A DNA stretch of 64,000 nt. Origin: an uncultured Clostridia bacterium. Lineage in GTDB: Bacteria > Bacillota > Clostridia > Christensenellales > Aristaeellaceae. The notes below the pieces were generated by a model. It ran no database searches, was not told the DNA's origin, and saw only the letters and a list, made by a program, of their open reading frames with translations. A program made the position numbers and the translations under genes. Below, one piece after another: positions 40,086 to 49,065 of the stretch. Within the stretch, counting starts at the first letter, position 1; the number at the start of each line of letters is the position of its first letter. The DNA lies in the NCBI GenBank assembly GCA_934670175.1, contig CAKUOX010000006.1, positions 1-64,000 of the forward strand, written 5' to 3'.

Positions 40086-40141
40086 CTTTGCCCCCAGCTG
40101 CGCGATACCGTCAATGCGGAATCACACTGCCGGGGGCAAAG
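40086..40141 (-). terminator. Terminator of the long minus-strand housekeeping run
   Basis: CTTTGCCCCC (40086-40095) and GGGGGCAAAG (40132-40141) are exact complements around a long loop. On the minus strand TCATCCTTTT follows. Confidence 0.75.
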
Positions 40142-40150
40142 GGATGGCCG

Positions 40151-41416
40151 TTAAAGCGAGATCAAGCCCTCATTGAGCAGCATCTGCACCGCGCCGGAAA
40201 TGCCGATGCGTCCGTGCGCATAGGTAAGCGCGCCCTGAAGGTAGGCGATGTAGGGCTCGCGGATGGGCGCATCGGCGCTCAGCTCCACCGAAGCGCCGGA
40301 CACGAACGTTCCCGCCGCCATGATCACCTGATCCTGATAGCCGGGCATGCTCCACGGCTCGGGCACGGCCTCGGCGTCCACCGGCGAGCAGAACTGGATG
40401 CACTGAATGAAGCGGATCAGCTTTTCGGCGCTGCCGAAACGTATGGCCTCGATGATGTCGTTACGCGGCGCATCGTAGGCAGGATTGACCTGAAAGCCCA
40501 ACAGCTCGAACACGCGCGCGGCGAGGATGGCGCTCCTGACCGCCTGCGCCACGGTATGCGGCGCCTGGAAGAGCCCCTGATAGAAGGGCTGATAGCTGCC
40601 CGCATAGGAGCCGATCTCGAGCCCCACGCCGGGCGATGTGAGCCTGCATGCCGCCATTTCCACATATTTGCGCCTGCCCGCGACATAGCCGCCGGTGGGC
40701 GCGAGCCCGCCGCCGGGGTTCTTGATCAGCGAGCCCGCCATCAGATCTGCCGCAGGCTCCGCACTGTCGGTAAATTCGCCGTAGCAGTTGTCCACCATCA
40801 CGCAAACGTCCGGACGCGCGGCGTGTATGGCCGAAATTGCCGCGTTCAGCTCGCCTACGGACAGCGACGGCCGCCAGTCATAGCCGCGGCTGCGCTGCAG
40901 CAGCACCAGCTTCGCGTTCGGCGCGAGCGCATCCAGAATGCCCTGAACGTCGACCTTACCGTCCTTGAGCTCCACCTGCCGGTAATCCACGCCCAGATCC
41001 TTCAGCGAGCCATAGCCCGGCTCACCGCTCAGGCCGATCACTTCCTCCATGGTGTCGTAGGGCTTGCCCGCACCGGAAATCATCATATCGCCGGGACGCA
41101 GCACGCCGTACAGACACAGCGCCAGCGCGTGCGTACCGGATGCGATGTGCGGGCGCACCATGGCGCATTCCGTGCCCAGCGCTTCCGCCATGATCTCGCC
41201 CAGGGTGTCGCGGCCAATATCATCGTAGCCATAGCCCGTGGTGGGCGCAAAATGCCGCGCGGATACGCGATGCTTCTGAAACGCGGCGATGATCCGCCTG
41301 GTGTTGCCAAATTCGATCTCGTCTACGCGCTTGAAGGCTGCGGCGCAGTCCGCCTCGGCGCGCGCGACCAGCGCCTCCACGCCCGCGCTCAGCTCGGGCA
41401 ATCTGATGCTGCTCAT
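40151..41416 (-). CDS. ynbB: Methionine gamma-lyase family PLP protein (YnbB, 'aluminium resistance' family)
   Basis: A 421-residue PLP-dependent protein of the Alum_res/YnbB family: FGYGYDDIGRDTL-like TTGYGYDDIGRDTLGEI, MVDNCYGEF with the cofactor Asp, and the PLP Lys in GSLIKNPGGGLAPTGGY. Despite the family name, the biochemical function is not firmly known. It commonly lies near miaA, mutL and mutS in Firmicutes, as here. Its start is three bases past the miaA stop. Confidence 0.9.
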   Translation of the reverse strand: MSSIRLPELSAGVEALVARAEADCAAAFKRVDEIEFGNTRRIIAAFQKHRVSARHFAPTTGYGYDDIGRDTLGEIMAEALGTECAMVRPHIASGTHALALCLYGVLRPGDMMISGAGKPYDTMEEVIGLSGEPGYGSLKDLGVDYRQVELKDGKVDVQGILDALAPNAKLVLLQRSRGYDWRPSLSVGELNAAISAIHAARPDVCVMVDNCYGEFTDSAEPAADLMAGSLIKNPGGGLAPTGGYVAGRRKYVEMAACRLTSPGVGLEIGSYAGSYQPFYQGLFQAPHTVAQAVRSAILAARVFELLGFQVNPAYDAPRNDIIEAIRFGSAEKLIRFIQCIQFCSPVDAEAVPEPWSMPGYQDQVIMAAGTFVSGASVELSADAPIREPYIAYLQGALTYAHGRIGISGAVQMLLNEGLISL

Positions 41417-41419
41417 GGT

Positions 41420-42346
41420 CTATTCCTCCGATTTTGAAAGTATTTCATCTGCAATATCATCTGCGCTGCGCCCCTCGGCCTCGATCCAGATCGCGCGCGG
41501 GTCGCGCCTGAACCACGTCATCTGTTTTTTGGCGTAATTGCGCGAGAGCTGCTTGACCAGCGCAATGGCTTCGTCCATGGAAAGCGCGCCGTCCAGTGCG
41601 GCGGCGATTTCCTTGTAGCCGATGGCCTGAAGCGCGGTCGGGTGCCGCGCCTCATCGGCGCGCAGGCGCTCCACCTCGCCGATCAATCCGGCTTCGAGCA
41701 TCCGCTCCACCCGCTGATCGATCCGTCGATACAGCACCTCCCGCGGCCACGAAAGTACGAACAGCTTTTCATCGTAGTCGCCCTCGCGCGCGGCGTCCAT
41801 TTCGGCCTGTTCGCGCTGGGTGCGCCCCGTCAGGCGATAGACCTCAATCGCCCGGCTCACGCGGCGCACGTCGTTTTCATGCAGCCTTTCAGCCGCCTCC
41901 GGATCAATCTCCGACAGCATATCGTGCAGCCGCCGCCGACCGCCGGGCTGCGCCGCAATGTCCAGCAGCGCGCGCCGCGTCGCCTCGTCGCAGCGCTCGG
42001 AAAACGCCATCGGGCGCGTGACGGCGTTGATATACAGCCCCGTGCCGCCGCAGAGCACCGCGCGCCTGCCGCGCCCCAGTACCTCCGCAATGCAGCCGTT
42101 TGCCATTTCCCGATACCTGGCGGCGGAGAATTTCTCCGCCGGATCGACCACGCCGAGCATGTGGTGCGGTACGCCGCGCATTTCATCGGCGGTTGGGCTG
42201 GCCGTAAGAATATCCATGCCCCGGTAAACCTGCATGGAATCGGCGGAGATCACCTCGCCGCCCGTTTTCAGGCAGAGCGCGACCGCGCACGCGGTTTTTC
42301 CGGATGCGGTTGGCCCTGCAATGACCGTAAGTCTCGGTTTCATCAT
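41420..42346 (-). CDS. miaA: tRNA dimethylallyltransferase MiaA
   Basis: Transfers a dimethylallyl group to A37 of tRNAs reading UNN codons. The P-loop is GPTASGKT at about residues 9-16. SADSMQVYRGMDI, GVPHHMLGVVDP, GGTGLYINAV and the C-terminal QLSRNYAKKQMTWFRRD are all family motifs. The 308-residue length is normal. It starts three bases after the mutL stop. MiaB, which methylthiolates the same base, is encoded 5.3 kb upstream in the same run. Confidence 0.97.
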   Translation of the reverse strand: MMKPRLTVIAGPTASGKTACAVALCLKTGGEVISADSMQVYRGMDILTASPTADEMRGVPHHMLGVVDPAEKFSAARYREMANGCIAEVLGRGRRAVLCGGTGLYINAVTRPMAFSERCDEATRRALLDIAAQPGGRRRLHDMLSEIDPEAAERLHENDVRRVSRAIEVYRLTGRTQREQAEMDAAREGDYDEKLFVLSWPREVLYRRIDQRVERMLEAGLIGEVERLRADEARHPTALQAIGYKEIAAALDGALSMDEAIALVKQLSRNYAKKQMTWFRRDPRAIWIEAEGRSADDIADEILSKSEE

Positions 42347-42349
42347 AAA

Positions 42350-44395
42350 CTATTGTATCCGTTTGAACATCTTTTCCAGCTCACGCTTTGAGATCACCTT
42401 CACCACCGGCCTCCCGTGCGGGCAGGTGGGCGGCGCGCCGGTCGCCGTCATCTGCGAGATCAGCGCTTCGATCTCCGACTGTGTGAGCGCATCGCCGCCC
42501 TTGACGGCGCTCTTGCACGCCATCTGCATGATCTCGCTGCGGCGCACATCCACCGTGGCGGCCTTGAGCTGTCCCAGTGATTGCAGCATTTCCAGAAAGA
42601 TCGGCCGGATCTCGGCTTTGCCCATCACGAACGGCACGGCCAGCACGCGAATATCCTGCGCGCCGAAGGGCTCGATGCGGTAGCCTGCCTCCTCCAACGC
42701 CGCCATGTTTTCCTCGATCGCCGCGATCTCACGCGCGGACAGGTGCAGCACCAGCGGCACCAGCAGCTCCTGCGACGCCTCGCCCGCCTGTGCCCTGCGC
42801 ATCAGCTTTTCATATTGCAGGCGTTCGTGCGCGGCGTGCTGGTCGATCAACAGCAGCTTATCCCCCGCCTCAGCCAGTATGTACGTCTTAAACGCCACGC
42901 CGATCAGCCGAAACTGTATCGGCTCCGGCGCGGACGGCTCTGGATTTTTAGGAGCGCTCTTTTCCTGCGCAGCCTCGACCGGTGCCTCGGCAGCCGGATT
43001 CTGCGGCGCAGGCGTCTGGGACAAAGGCGCTTCCGTGACTGCCTCCGCGCTGCGCCGCTGCGCCGCCGTGCCGGACGTCATAATCTTCAGCGGACGGCTG
43101 TCAAGGTCTGCAAGCGCATCCTCGCGCAGCAGCTGCGCGCCGGACGGCGCAAAGCCGAGCCGAAGCTGCTCGGGTCTGGCTGCATGCTCCGCGCGGCGCG
43201 GCGGCGCAGTAACGGGCGCGGCCGTCTGCCGAACCGGCGTTTCGGGCGCGGCCTCCGGTCTGGTCGTTTCGGTTTCTGGCGCGGACGCGCCTTCATTTGG
43301 CTGCGCCGAGGGCCTTGCACCCTCGAGCGGTATCTCGCGCACCGTGCTCCTGCGCGCCAGCGCAGGCGTATCCTGCGTGAGCTTCTCGATCTCGAGCACG
43401 CGCTCGCCCTCAAACGCCCTGCTCAGCAGCGCCTCGCAGGTCGTGCGCATCATATCCTCATCGCGGAAGCGCACCTCCAGCTTATTGGGATGCACGTTCA
43501 CGTCCACCGCTGTCGGCGGCAGCGTCAGATTCAGCACGCACATCGGATACATGCCGATCGTTACCCGCGAGCGGCACACCTGCTCCAGCGCGCGCGACAG
43601 CAGCGGGCAGCGCACGCTGCGGCCATTGATATAGAACAGCTGATGCGCGCGCGTGGCCTTTGCCAATTCGCCCACGCCAATCAGGCCGCTGATGCGCACG
43701 CCGCCCTCCGCCGCGTCGAGCTCCGCCATTTTTTCCGCCGTTTCGCGGCCATACACCGCAAATACCGCATGGCGCAGCTTGCCGTCGCCAAAGCTGTGGT
43801 AGAGCGTATTGCCGCCGCTGATAAAGCGCATGGATACGTTCGGATTGCCCAGCAGCAGCCGCGCCGCCGCATCGCTCACCAGTCCGCCCTCATAGGACGG
43901 CTTTTTCAGAAAGGCGCGGCGCACCGGCACGTTGAAGAACAGATCGCGCATGATGATCGTCGTACCCTGCGGACAGCCTGCCTCCTGAATGCGGATATTC
44001 TGCCCGCCCTCGCTGCTGTAACGCATGCCGGAGGGCTGATCCTTGGCGCGCGTCGTCATTTCCACCCTCGAAACGGCGGCGATGGAGGGCAGCGCCTCAC
44101 CGCGAAAGCCCAGCGTGCGAATATCGTCAAGCTGCTCTGCGCGCTGCAATTTTGAAGTAGCGTGGTTTTCAAACGCCAGACGCACCTGCCCCGGCTCAAT
44201 GCCGCAGCCATTGTCCGTGACGCGCAGATAATCGATGCCGCCGCCGCGGATCTCCACGGTAATGGAGGTCGCGCCGGCGTCCAGTGAATTTTCTATCAGT
44301 TCCTTGACCACGGAGCCGGGGCGCTCCACCACCTCACCGGCGGCAATGCGTCCGACCGTCGCGGCGTCCAGCACGCGAATAGGCATGGTTTTCAT
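42350..44395 (-). CDS. mutL: DNA mismatch repair protein MutL (endonuclease type)
   Basis: An N-terminal GHKL ATPase (ENSLDAGAT, DNGCGI, TLGFRGEALPSI) is joined by a long Pro/Ala-rich linker (about residues 350-490) to a dimerisation and nuclease domain. The metal-binding motif DQHAAHERLQYEKL and CPHGRPVV show that this is the nicking form, as expected for an organism without MutH. Total length is 681 residues. The start at 44395 is closely preceded by GGAGGTGA; ATG 44386 is an alternative. Confidence 0.97.
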   Translation of the reverse strand: MKTMPIRVLDAATVGRIAAGEVVERPGSVVKELIENSLDAGATSITVEIRGGGIDYLRVTDNGCGIEPGQVRLAFENHATSKLQRAEQLDDIRTLGFRGEALPSIAAVSRVEMTTRAKDQPSGMRYSSEGGQNIRIQEAGCPQGTTIIMRDLFFNVPVRRAFLKKPSYEGGLVSDAAARLLLGNPNVSMRFISGGNTLYHSFGDGKLRHAVFAVYGRETAEKMAELDAAEGGVRISGLIGVGELAKATRAHQLFYINGRSVRCPLLSRALEQVCRSRVTIGMYPMCVLNLTLPPTAVDVNVHPNKLEVRFRDEDMMRTTCEALLSRAFEGERVLEIEKLTQDTPALARRSTVREIPLEGARPSAQPNEGASAPETETTRPEAAPETPVRQTAAPVTAPPRRAEHAARPEQLRLGFAPSGAQLLREDALADLDSRPLKIMTSGTAAQRRSAEAVTEAPLSQTPAPQNPAAEAPVEAAQEKSAPKNPEPSAPEPIQFRLIGVAFKTYILAEAGDKLLLIDQHAAHERLQYEKLMRRAQAGEASQELLVPLVLHLSAREIAAIEENMAALEEAGYRIEPFGAQDIRVLAVPFVMGKAEIRPIFLEMLQSLGQLKAATVDVRRSEIMQMACKSAVKGGDALTQSEIEALISQMTATGAPPTCPHGRPVVKVISKRELEKMFKRIQ

Positions 44396-44464
44396 TCACC
44401 TCCGCGCAGAGAGAAGTCATCGTGCATTTTCGAAAATGCCGTTTGGCAAATTCAAAAACACCGA

Positions 44465-47056
44465 CTATATCCTCCGTGCCTTTTCCTTCAGTTCAAACAG
44501 CTTGTTCAGCGCCTCGATCGGCGTCATGCTCACCACATCCAGCGCGGTGATCTCGTCCACCAGCGCCATCGGGCGAATCTCATCAAAGCCGAGCTGACGC
44601 TCGTTGGTCACCCGGCGCTTATCCAGTATGCTCTTGCCGATGGAGCCCTTCACCTGATCGTCCACCTCGAGCCGCGCCATGATCTGCCGCGCGCGGGCAA
44701 TGACCGATTTGGGCAGCCCCGCCAGCTTCGCCACGGCCACGCCGTAGCTTCGATCCGCGCCGCCGGGCACGATCTTGCGCAGGAAGATCACGTCCTCGCC
44801 CATTTCCCGCGCCGTGATGCGGTAATTCACCACGCCCGCCAGCTGCCCCTCCAGCTCGGACAGCTCGTGGTAATGCGTAGCGAACAGGCAGCGCGCGCCG
44901 CACTTTTCGCCCGCAATGTATTCCACCGCCGCCCATGCGATGGACAGACCGTCGAACGTAGACGTGCCGCGCCCCACCTCGTCCAGTATCAGCAGCGATT
45001 TCGGCGTGGCAAATTTCAGGATGGTCGCCATTTCGCTCATTTCCACCATAAACGTGGACTGCCCGCCGTACAGATCGTCCGAAGCGCCGATGCGCGTAAA
45101 TATTCTGTCCGTCAGCGCGATGTCCGCGCTGTCTGCCGGCACGAACGAGCCGATGTGCGCCATCAGCACGATCAGCGCCACCTGCCGCATGTAGGTGGAT
45201 TTACCGGCCATGTTGGGGCCGGTGATAATCATTACGCGGTGATCGGCGTTCAACTGCGTATCATTGGGCACGAATTTTTCCCGCCCAATGGAATCCTCCA
45301 CCACCGGATGGCGGCCGTTGACGATCTCGTAACGCCCCTCATCGTTGATCGCAGGGCGCGCATAATTATACAGCGACGCCACGCGCGAAAGCGACAGCAG
45401 CGCGTCCAGCGTCTTCATCGCCTGCGCCGTGATCTGGAGCCGGGGCAGCATGTCCTTCATCTGTCCGCGAATATCGCAGAACAGGCTGTATTCCAGCCGC
45501 AGCGCGCTCTCCTGCGCGCCCAGGATCTTATTCTCCAGCTCCTTAAGCTCCTCGGTAATGTATCGCTCAGCGTTTGCCAGCGTCTGCTTGCGCGTATAGC
45601 GATAGGGCACCTGATCCGAAAGCGAGCGTGCGACTTCTATGTAATAGCCGAACACGCGATTATAGCCGATGCGCAGATTCTTGATGCCCGTCGCCTCGCG
45701 CTCCTTCTGCTCGAGCGCCGACAGATACGCCTTGCCGTTTACAGCGATCTCGCGCAGCTCGTCGAGCTCGGCGCTATACCCCGCGCGGATCACGCCGCCA
45801 TCGCGCACGGAAACCGGCGCTTCCGGGTCGATGGCGCGCTCGAGTACCTCTGCAAGCTCGGGCACCTCGTCCAGCGCCTCAAAGCTGCGCCGCAGCAGCG
45901 CCGCTTCAAAGCCCGCGCCGCATTTCTTCAGCGTGGGCACGGCCTGAAGCGAATTCTTCAGCGCCAGCGCGTCCCTGCCGTTGACCGCCTCGTAGGCGAT
46001 GCGGCTAAGCAGGCGTTCCACGTCGTACACGCCGGAGAGCGTTTCGCCCAGCTCCGCCGACGCCATCGGCTCGGCCATCAGCTGCGCCACGGCGTCGAGC
46101 CGCGCCTCGATCTCGTCCTTTTGCTGAAGCGGGCGCTCGATCCAGGATCTGAGCATGCGGCTGCCCATGGCTGTTTCAGTCCTGTCCAGTATCCACAGCA
46201 GCGACCCGCGCCGCGCCTTCGTGCGGCTGGCCTCCGTAAGCTCCAGATTGCGCAGCGCGACCTTGTCCAGCGCCATGTATTTTTCACTTTCGTAGGGCGT
46301 AGCGCGCAGAATATGGGTCAGCGCGTTTTTCTGCGTATCGGTAAGATACGCCAGCAGCGCGCCCGCCGCGCAGACCGCCAGCTTCTGCTCCTCAAAGCCC
46401 AGCTGCTTTATATCCCTGCCGAAATGCGCCGCCATACATTTGGATGCGGCGGCATACTGAAACGCCGCCGCATCCGGCGTAAAGGCGCTGCCCGCGCGCT
46501 CGGGATCCATTTCGCGCAGGGCTTCGACGTCGCTCACGATCAGCTCACTGGGCGATATGCGCGCCAGCTCGTCTGCCAGGCAGTCGCGCGCGCCGGAGAT
46601 CTGGTAGAGATAGAATTCACCGGTGGAAATATCGCAGAAAGCACAGCCGACCTGATTTTTGCGGATCGCCAGCGCGCAGATATAATTGGCGCGCTTTTCC
46701 TCGAGCATGTTGCTCTCAATGACCGTACCGGGCGTAATCACGCGAATGACCTGACGCTCGACCAGCCCCTTGGAAAGCGCAGGGTCAGTCATCTGCTCGC
46801 AAATGGCCACCTTGTAGCCCTTGGCGATGAGCTTTTGAATGTACATTTCGACCGCGTGATAGGGTACGCCGCACATCGGCGCGCGCTCGGACAGGCCGCA
46901 ATCCTTGCCGGTCAGCGTGAGCTCCAGCTCGCGCGAGGCCAGCTTTGCATCATCAAAGAACATCTCGTAAAAATCGCCGAGACGGTAGAACAGTATCGCA
47001 TCCGGATACTGCTCCTTCGTATTGAGATATTGCTGCATCATCGGCGTTACCGGCAT
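44465..47056 (-). CDS. mutS: DNA mismatch repair protein MutS
   Basis: An 863-residue mismatch recognition ATPase. The mismatch-contacting Phe and Glu lie in the N-terminal LFYRLGDFYEMFFDDA motif. Walker A GPNMAGKST, ILDEVGRGTSTFDG and the ATHYHEL switch form the C-terminal ATPase. A final helix-rich segment holds the dimerisation tail. The ATG is nine bases after GGAGGG. It is about 70 bases before mutL in the same direction. Confidence 0.98.
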   Translation of the reverse strand: MPVTPMMQQYLNTKEQYPDAILFYRLGDFYEMFFDDAKLASRELELTLTGKDCGLSERAPMCGVPYHAVEMYIQKLIAKGYKVAICEQMTDPALSKGLVERQVIRVITPGTVIESNMLEEKRANYICALAIRKNQVGCAFCDISTGEFYLYQISGARDCLADELARISPSELIVSDVEALREMDPERAGSAFTPDAAAFQYAAASKCMAAHFGRDIKQLGFEEQKLAVCAAGALLAYLTDTQKNALTHILRATPYESEKYMALDKVALRNLELTEASRTKARRGSLLWILDRTETAMGSRMLRSWIERPLQQKDEIEARLDAVAQLMAEPMASAELGETLSGVYDVERLLSRIAYEAVNGRDALALKNSLQAVPTLKKCGAGFEAALLRRSFEALDEVPELAEVLERAIDPEAPVSVRDGGVIRAGYSAELDELREIAVNGKAYLSALEQKEREATGIKNLRIGYNRVFGYYIEVARSLSDQVPYRYTRKQTLANAERYITEELKELENKILGAQESALRLEYSLFCDIRGQMKDMLPRLQITAQAMKTLDALLSLSRVASLYNYARPAINDEGRYEIVNGRHPVVEDSIGREKFVPNDTQLNADHRVMIITGPNMAGKSTYMRQVALIVLMAHIGSFVPADSADIALTDRIFTRIGASDDLYGGQSTFMVEMSEMATILKFATPKSLLILDEVGRGTSTFDGLSIAWAAVEYIAGEKCGARCLFATHYHELSELEGQLAGVVNYRITAREMGEDVIFLRKIVPGGADRSYGVAVAKLAGLPKSVIARARQIMARLEVDDQVKGSIGKSILDKRRVTNERQLGFDEIRPMALVDEITALDVVSMTPIEALNKLFELKEKARRI

Positions 47057-47231
47057 CTTCTGTTTTCCCTCCGATTTTCGTATGTGTCATTTCCCGCCTG
47101 GGCCGAACGGCTCCAGACCAGATTTCCAGAGTGTGCCTTCAAAAGGAAAGCGCTGCGAGGATTTTCCAGTATGGCAGCAGCGGAAAAGCTCCCTTAAAAA
47201 ACGCAGCTCCGGAAATGGGCACAGGCTGATT

Positions 47232-47627
47232 TCAGTGACAGCCCTTGCAGCTTTCGCAGCTGCCGCTGCATTCGCTGCCGTCGTCCATGCGTCCGGTCAC
47301 GATGAACTGGAGCACCTGATTGATCTGGCCGATCAGACCGTTAAACTCGCTGCGCGCCTGCGTCAGCTCCGCAATGTCGTCGATCATCTGCAGCTTTTCG
47401 TTCAGCTCGTCCATCTCGTCGGAAAGGCGCTTCATGGCAGCGGGGTCAGGATTCTCGACCTCCATCAGCTCCTGAATCGCGCCGCGCTTCTCCAGATATG
47501 CGGACATCATCTCGGCCGCCTGCGCGTTGTGCATCGCCTTTTCCTCTGCGGCCTTCATGCGGGTATAGGCCTCGCTCTCCAGCAGTGCCTCGCCCAGCTC
47601 GCGCGTCTTTTCAAATACCTTATCCAT
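47232..47627 (-). CDS. ylbF: YlbF/YmcA family protein
   Basis: A 131-residue helical protein with KTRELGEALLESEAYTRMKAAEEK, the family hallmark. It has a Cys-rich tail: CSGSCESCKGCH at the very end, preceded by GSE. In Bacillus YlbF, YmcA and YaaT form the Y-complex, which carries Fe-S clusters and acts on RNase Y processing. The terminal cysteines here could be cluster ligands. It lies between miaB and mutS, a conserved setting. AAGGAGATAA precedes the ATG. Confidence 0.85.
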   Translation of the reverse strand: MDKVFEKTRELGEALLESEAYTRMKAAEEKAMHNAQAAEMMSAYLEKRGAIQELMEVENPDPAAMKRLSDEMDELNEKLQMIDDIAELTQARSEFNGLIGQINQVLQFIVTGRMDDGSECSGSCESCKGCH

Positions 47628-47650
47628 GCTCTTTATCTCCTTTTTCTTAC

Positions 47651-49039
47651 TCAGATCATTTTTCCGCGCAGCGTATTGCGCCCCGCAGAGGTAATCTCGA
47701 CCTCAACAAATTTGCCGGTCAGCTCGCTGCCGCCCTCAAAGTTGACCATGTGCCCGCGCGGCGTGCGGCCGCCGACGGTCTGCGCGTTTCGGGTGGAAAC
47801 GCCCTCCACCAGCAGCGTTTCGCGCCTGCCCACCTGCGCCTGAAGCGTCTCGGCGGAGATCGCCTGCTGAAGCTCGATCAGCTTCTGGATGCGGATCGAC
47901 TTTTCCTCGGCCGTCACCGGATCGGGCATTTCCGCCGCGCGCGTGCCGCGCCTCGGCGAATAAATGAAGGTATATGCCGCGTCGAAGCGCACCTGGCGCA
48001 CCAGCGACATCGTATCCTCAAACTGCGCCTGCGTCTCGCCCGGGAAACCTACGATAATGTCGCTCGTGAGCCCAATATCCGGCCGCGCGCGGCGCAGCTT
48101 TTCGACCAGCTCCAGATAGTGCTCGCGCGTGTAGCGGCGGTTCATCTGATGCAGTATCTCATTATTCCCAGCCTGCACCGGCAAATGCAGCGCGGGCATC
48201 AGATGCTCGAGCGTGCCGTAGGCGTCGATCAGCTCGTCGGACAGATCCTTTGGATGCGAGGTCATGAACCGAATGCGCGGCACGCCCAGCGCGTCGAGCC
48301 TGCGCAGCAGGTTTGCAAATTCCGCGCCGCCGCCGCGATAGGAATTGACGTTTTGCCCCAGCAGCGTAATCTCCTGCGCGCCGCGCTCCAGCAGCCCCTC
48401 CACCTCGCGGATGATGGCCTCCGGCTCGCGCGAGCGCTCCCGCCCGCGCACATAGGGCACGATGCAGTAGGAGCAGAAATTATTGCAGCCATACATGATA
48501 TTGACGAAGCTGGAAAACACGCGCTCGCGCCGTTCCGGCATGCCCTCCACCACCTCGCCGTCGGTCTCGACCACCGCCACCACCGGCGTGCGCGTGGTGA
48601 GATAATCATAAACGTATTCCGGCAAACGGTACAGGTTATGTGTGCCGTAGATCAGATCGATGAAGGGATACTTTCGCTTCATCTCCGCCGCCATGCCATG
48701 CTCCTGCGTCATGCAGCCGCCGACGCAGATCATCAGCTCCGGCTTTTCCTTTTTCAGCTCCTTCAGCCAGATCACGTTGCCCAGCGCCTTGTTTTCGGCG
48801 TTTTCGCGCACGCAGCAGGTGTTGTACAGTATCAGATCTGCCCTTTCGCGCACGTCCTCGCGGCGCATGCCCATTTCCTCCAGCATACCCGCAATGGTTT
48901 CCGAATCGCGCGCGTTCATCTGGCAGCCCATGGAAACGATATGGTAGCTCTGTGGCCGCTCCGGTATCTCGCGCACCAGGCGCATGTATTCCCGCTGCGC
49001 CTGCATTTCCTCCGGTCCGATCGTCTTTATTTCTCGCAT
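47651..49039 (-). CDS. miaB: tRNA methylthiotransferase MiaB
   Basis: A 462-residue radical SAM enzyme that adds a methylthio group to isopentenyl-A37 of tRNA. The N-terminal UPF0004 domain (GCQMNARDSE, NTCCVRENAENK, GGCMTQE) carries the auxiliary cluster cysteines. The radical SAM motif CNNFCSYC and RGRERSRE follow. A C-terminal TRAM domain is seen as VGRRETLLVEGVS...GRTPRG. The start at 49039 is ten bases after GGAG. Confidence 0.97.
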   Translation of the reverse strand: MREIKTIGPEEMQAQREYMRLVREIPERPQSYHIVSMGCQMNARDSETIAGMLEEMGMRREDVRERADLILYNTCCVRENAENKALGNVIWLKELKKEKPELMICVGGCMTQEHGMAAEMKRKYPFIDLIYGTHNLYRLPEYVYDYLTTRTPVVAVVETDGEVVEGMPERRERVFSSFVNIMYGCNNFCSYCIVPYVRGRERSREPEAIIREVEGLLERGAQEITLLGQNVNSYRGGGAEFANLLRRLDALGVPRIRFMTSHPKDLSDELIDAYGTLEHLMPALHLPVQAGNNEILHQMNRRYTREHYLELVEKLRRARPDIGLTSDIIVGFPGETQAQFEDTMSLVRQVRFDAAYTFIYSPRRGTRAAEMPDPVTAEEKSIRIQKLIELQQAISAETLQAQVGRRETLLVEGVSTRNAQTVGGRTPRGHMVNFEGGSELTGKFVEVEITSAGRNTLRGKMI

Positions 49040-49065
49040 TGCGCTTCTTCTCCGTATTCCTTCCT

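Noticed and set aside
44867..47197. A 776-codon open frame antisense to mutS, and similar long antisense frames at 42581-44155 and 51305-53053
   Set aside because: They mirror real genes with clear family motifs on the other strand, are rich in Arg, His and Gln as expected for GC-rich shadows, and have no family features or ribosome sites.
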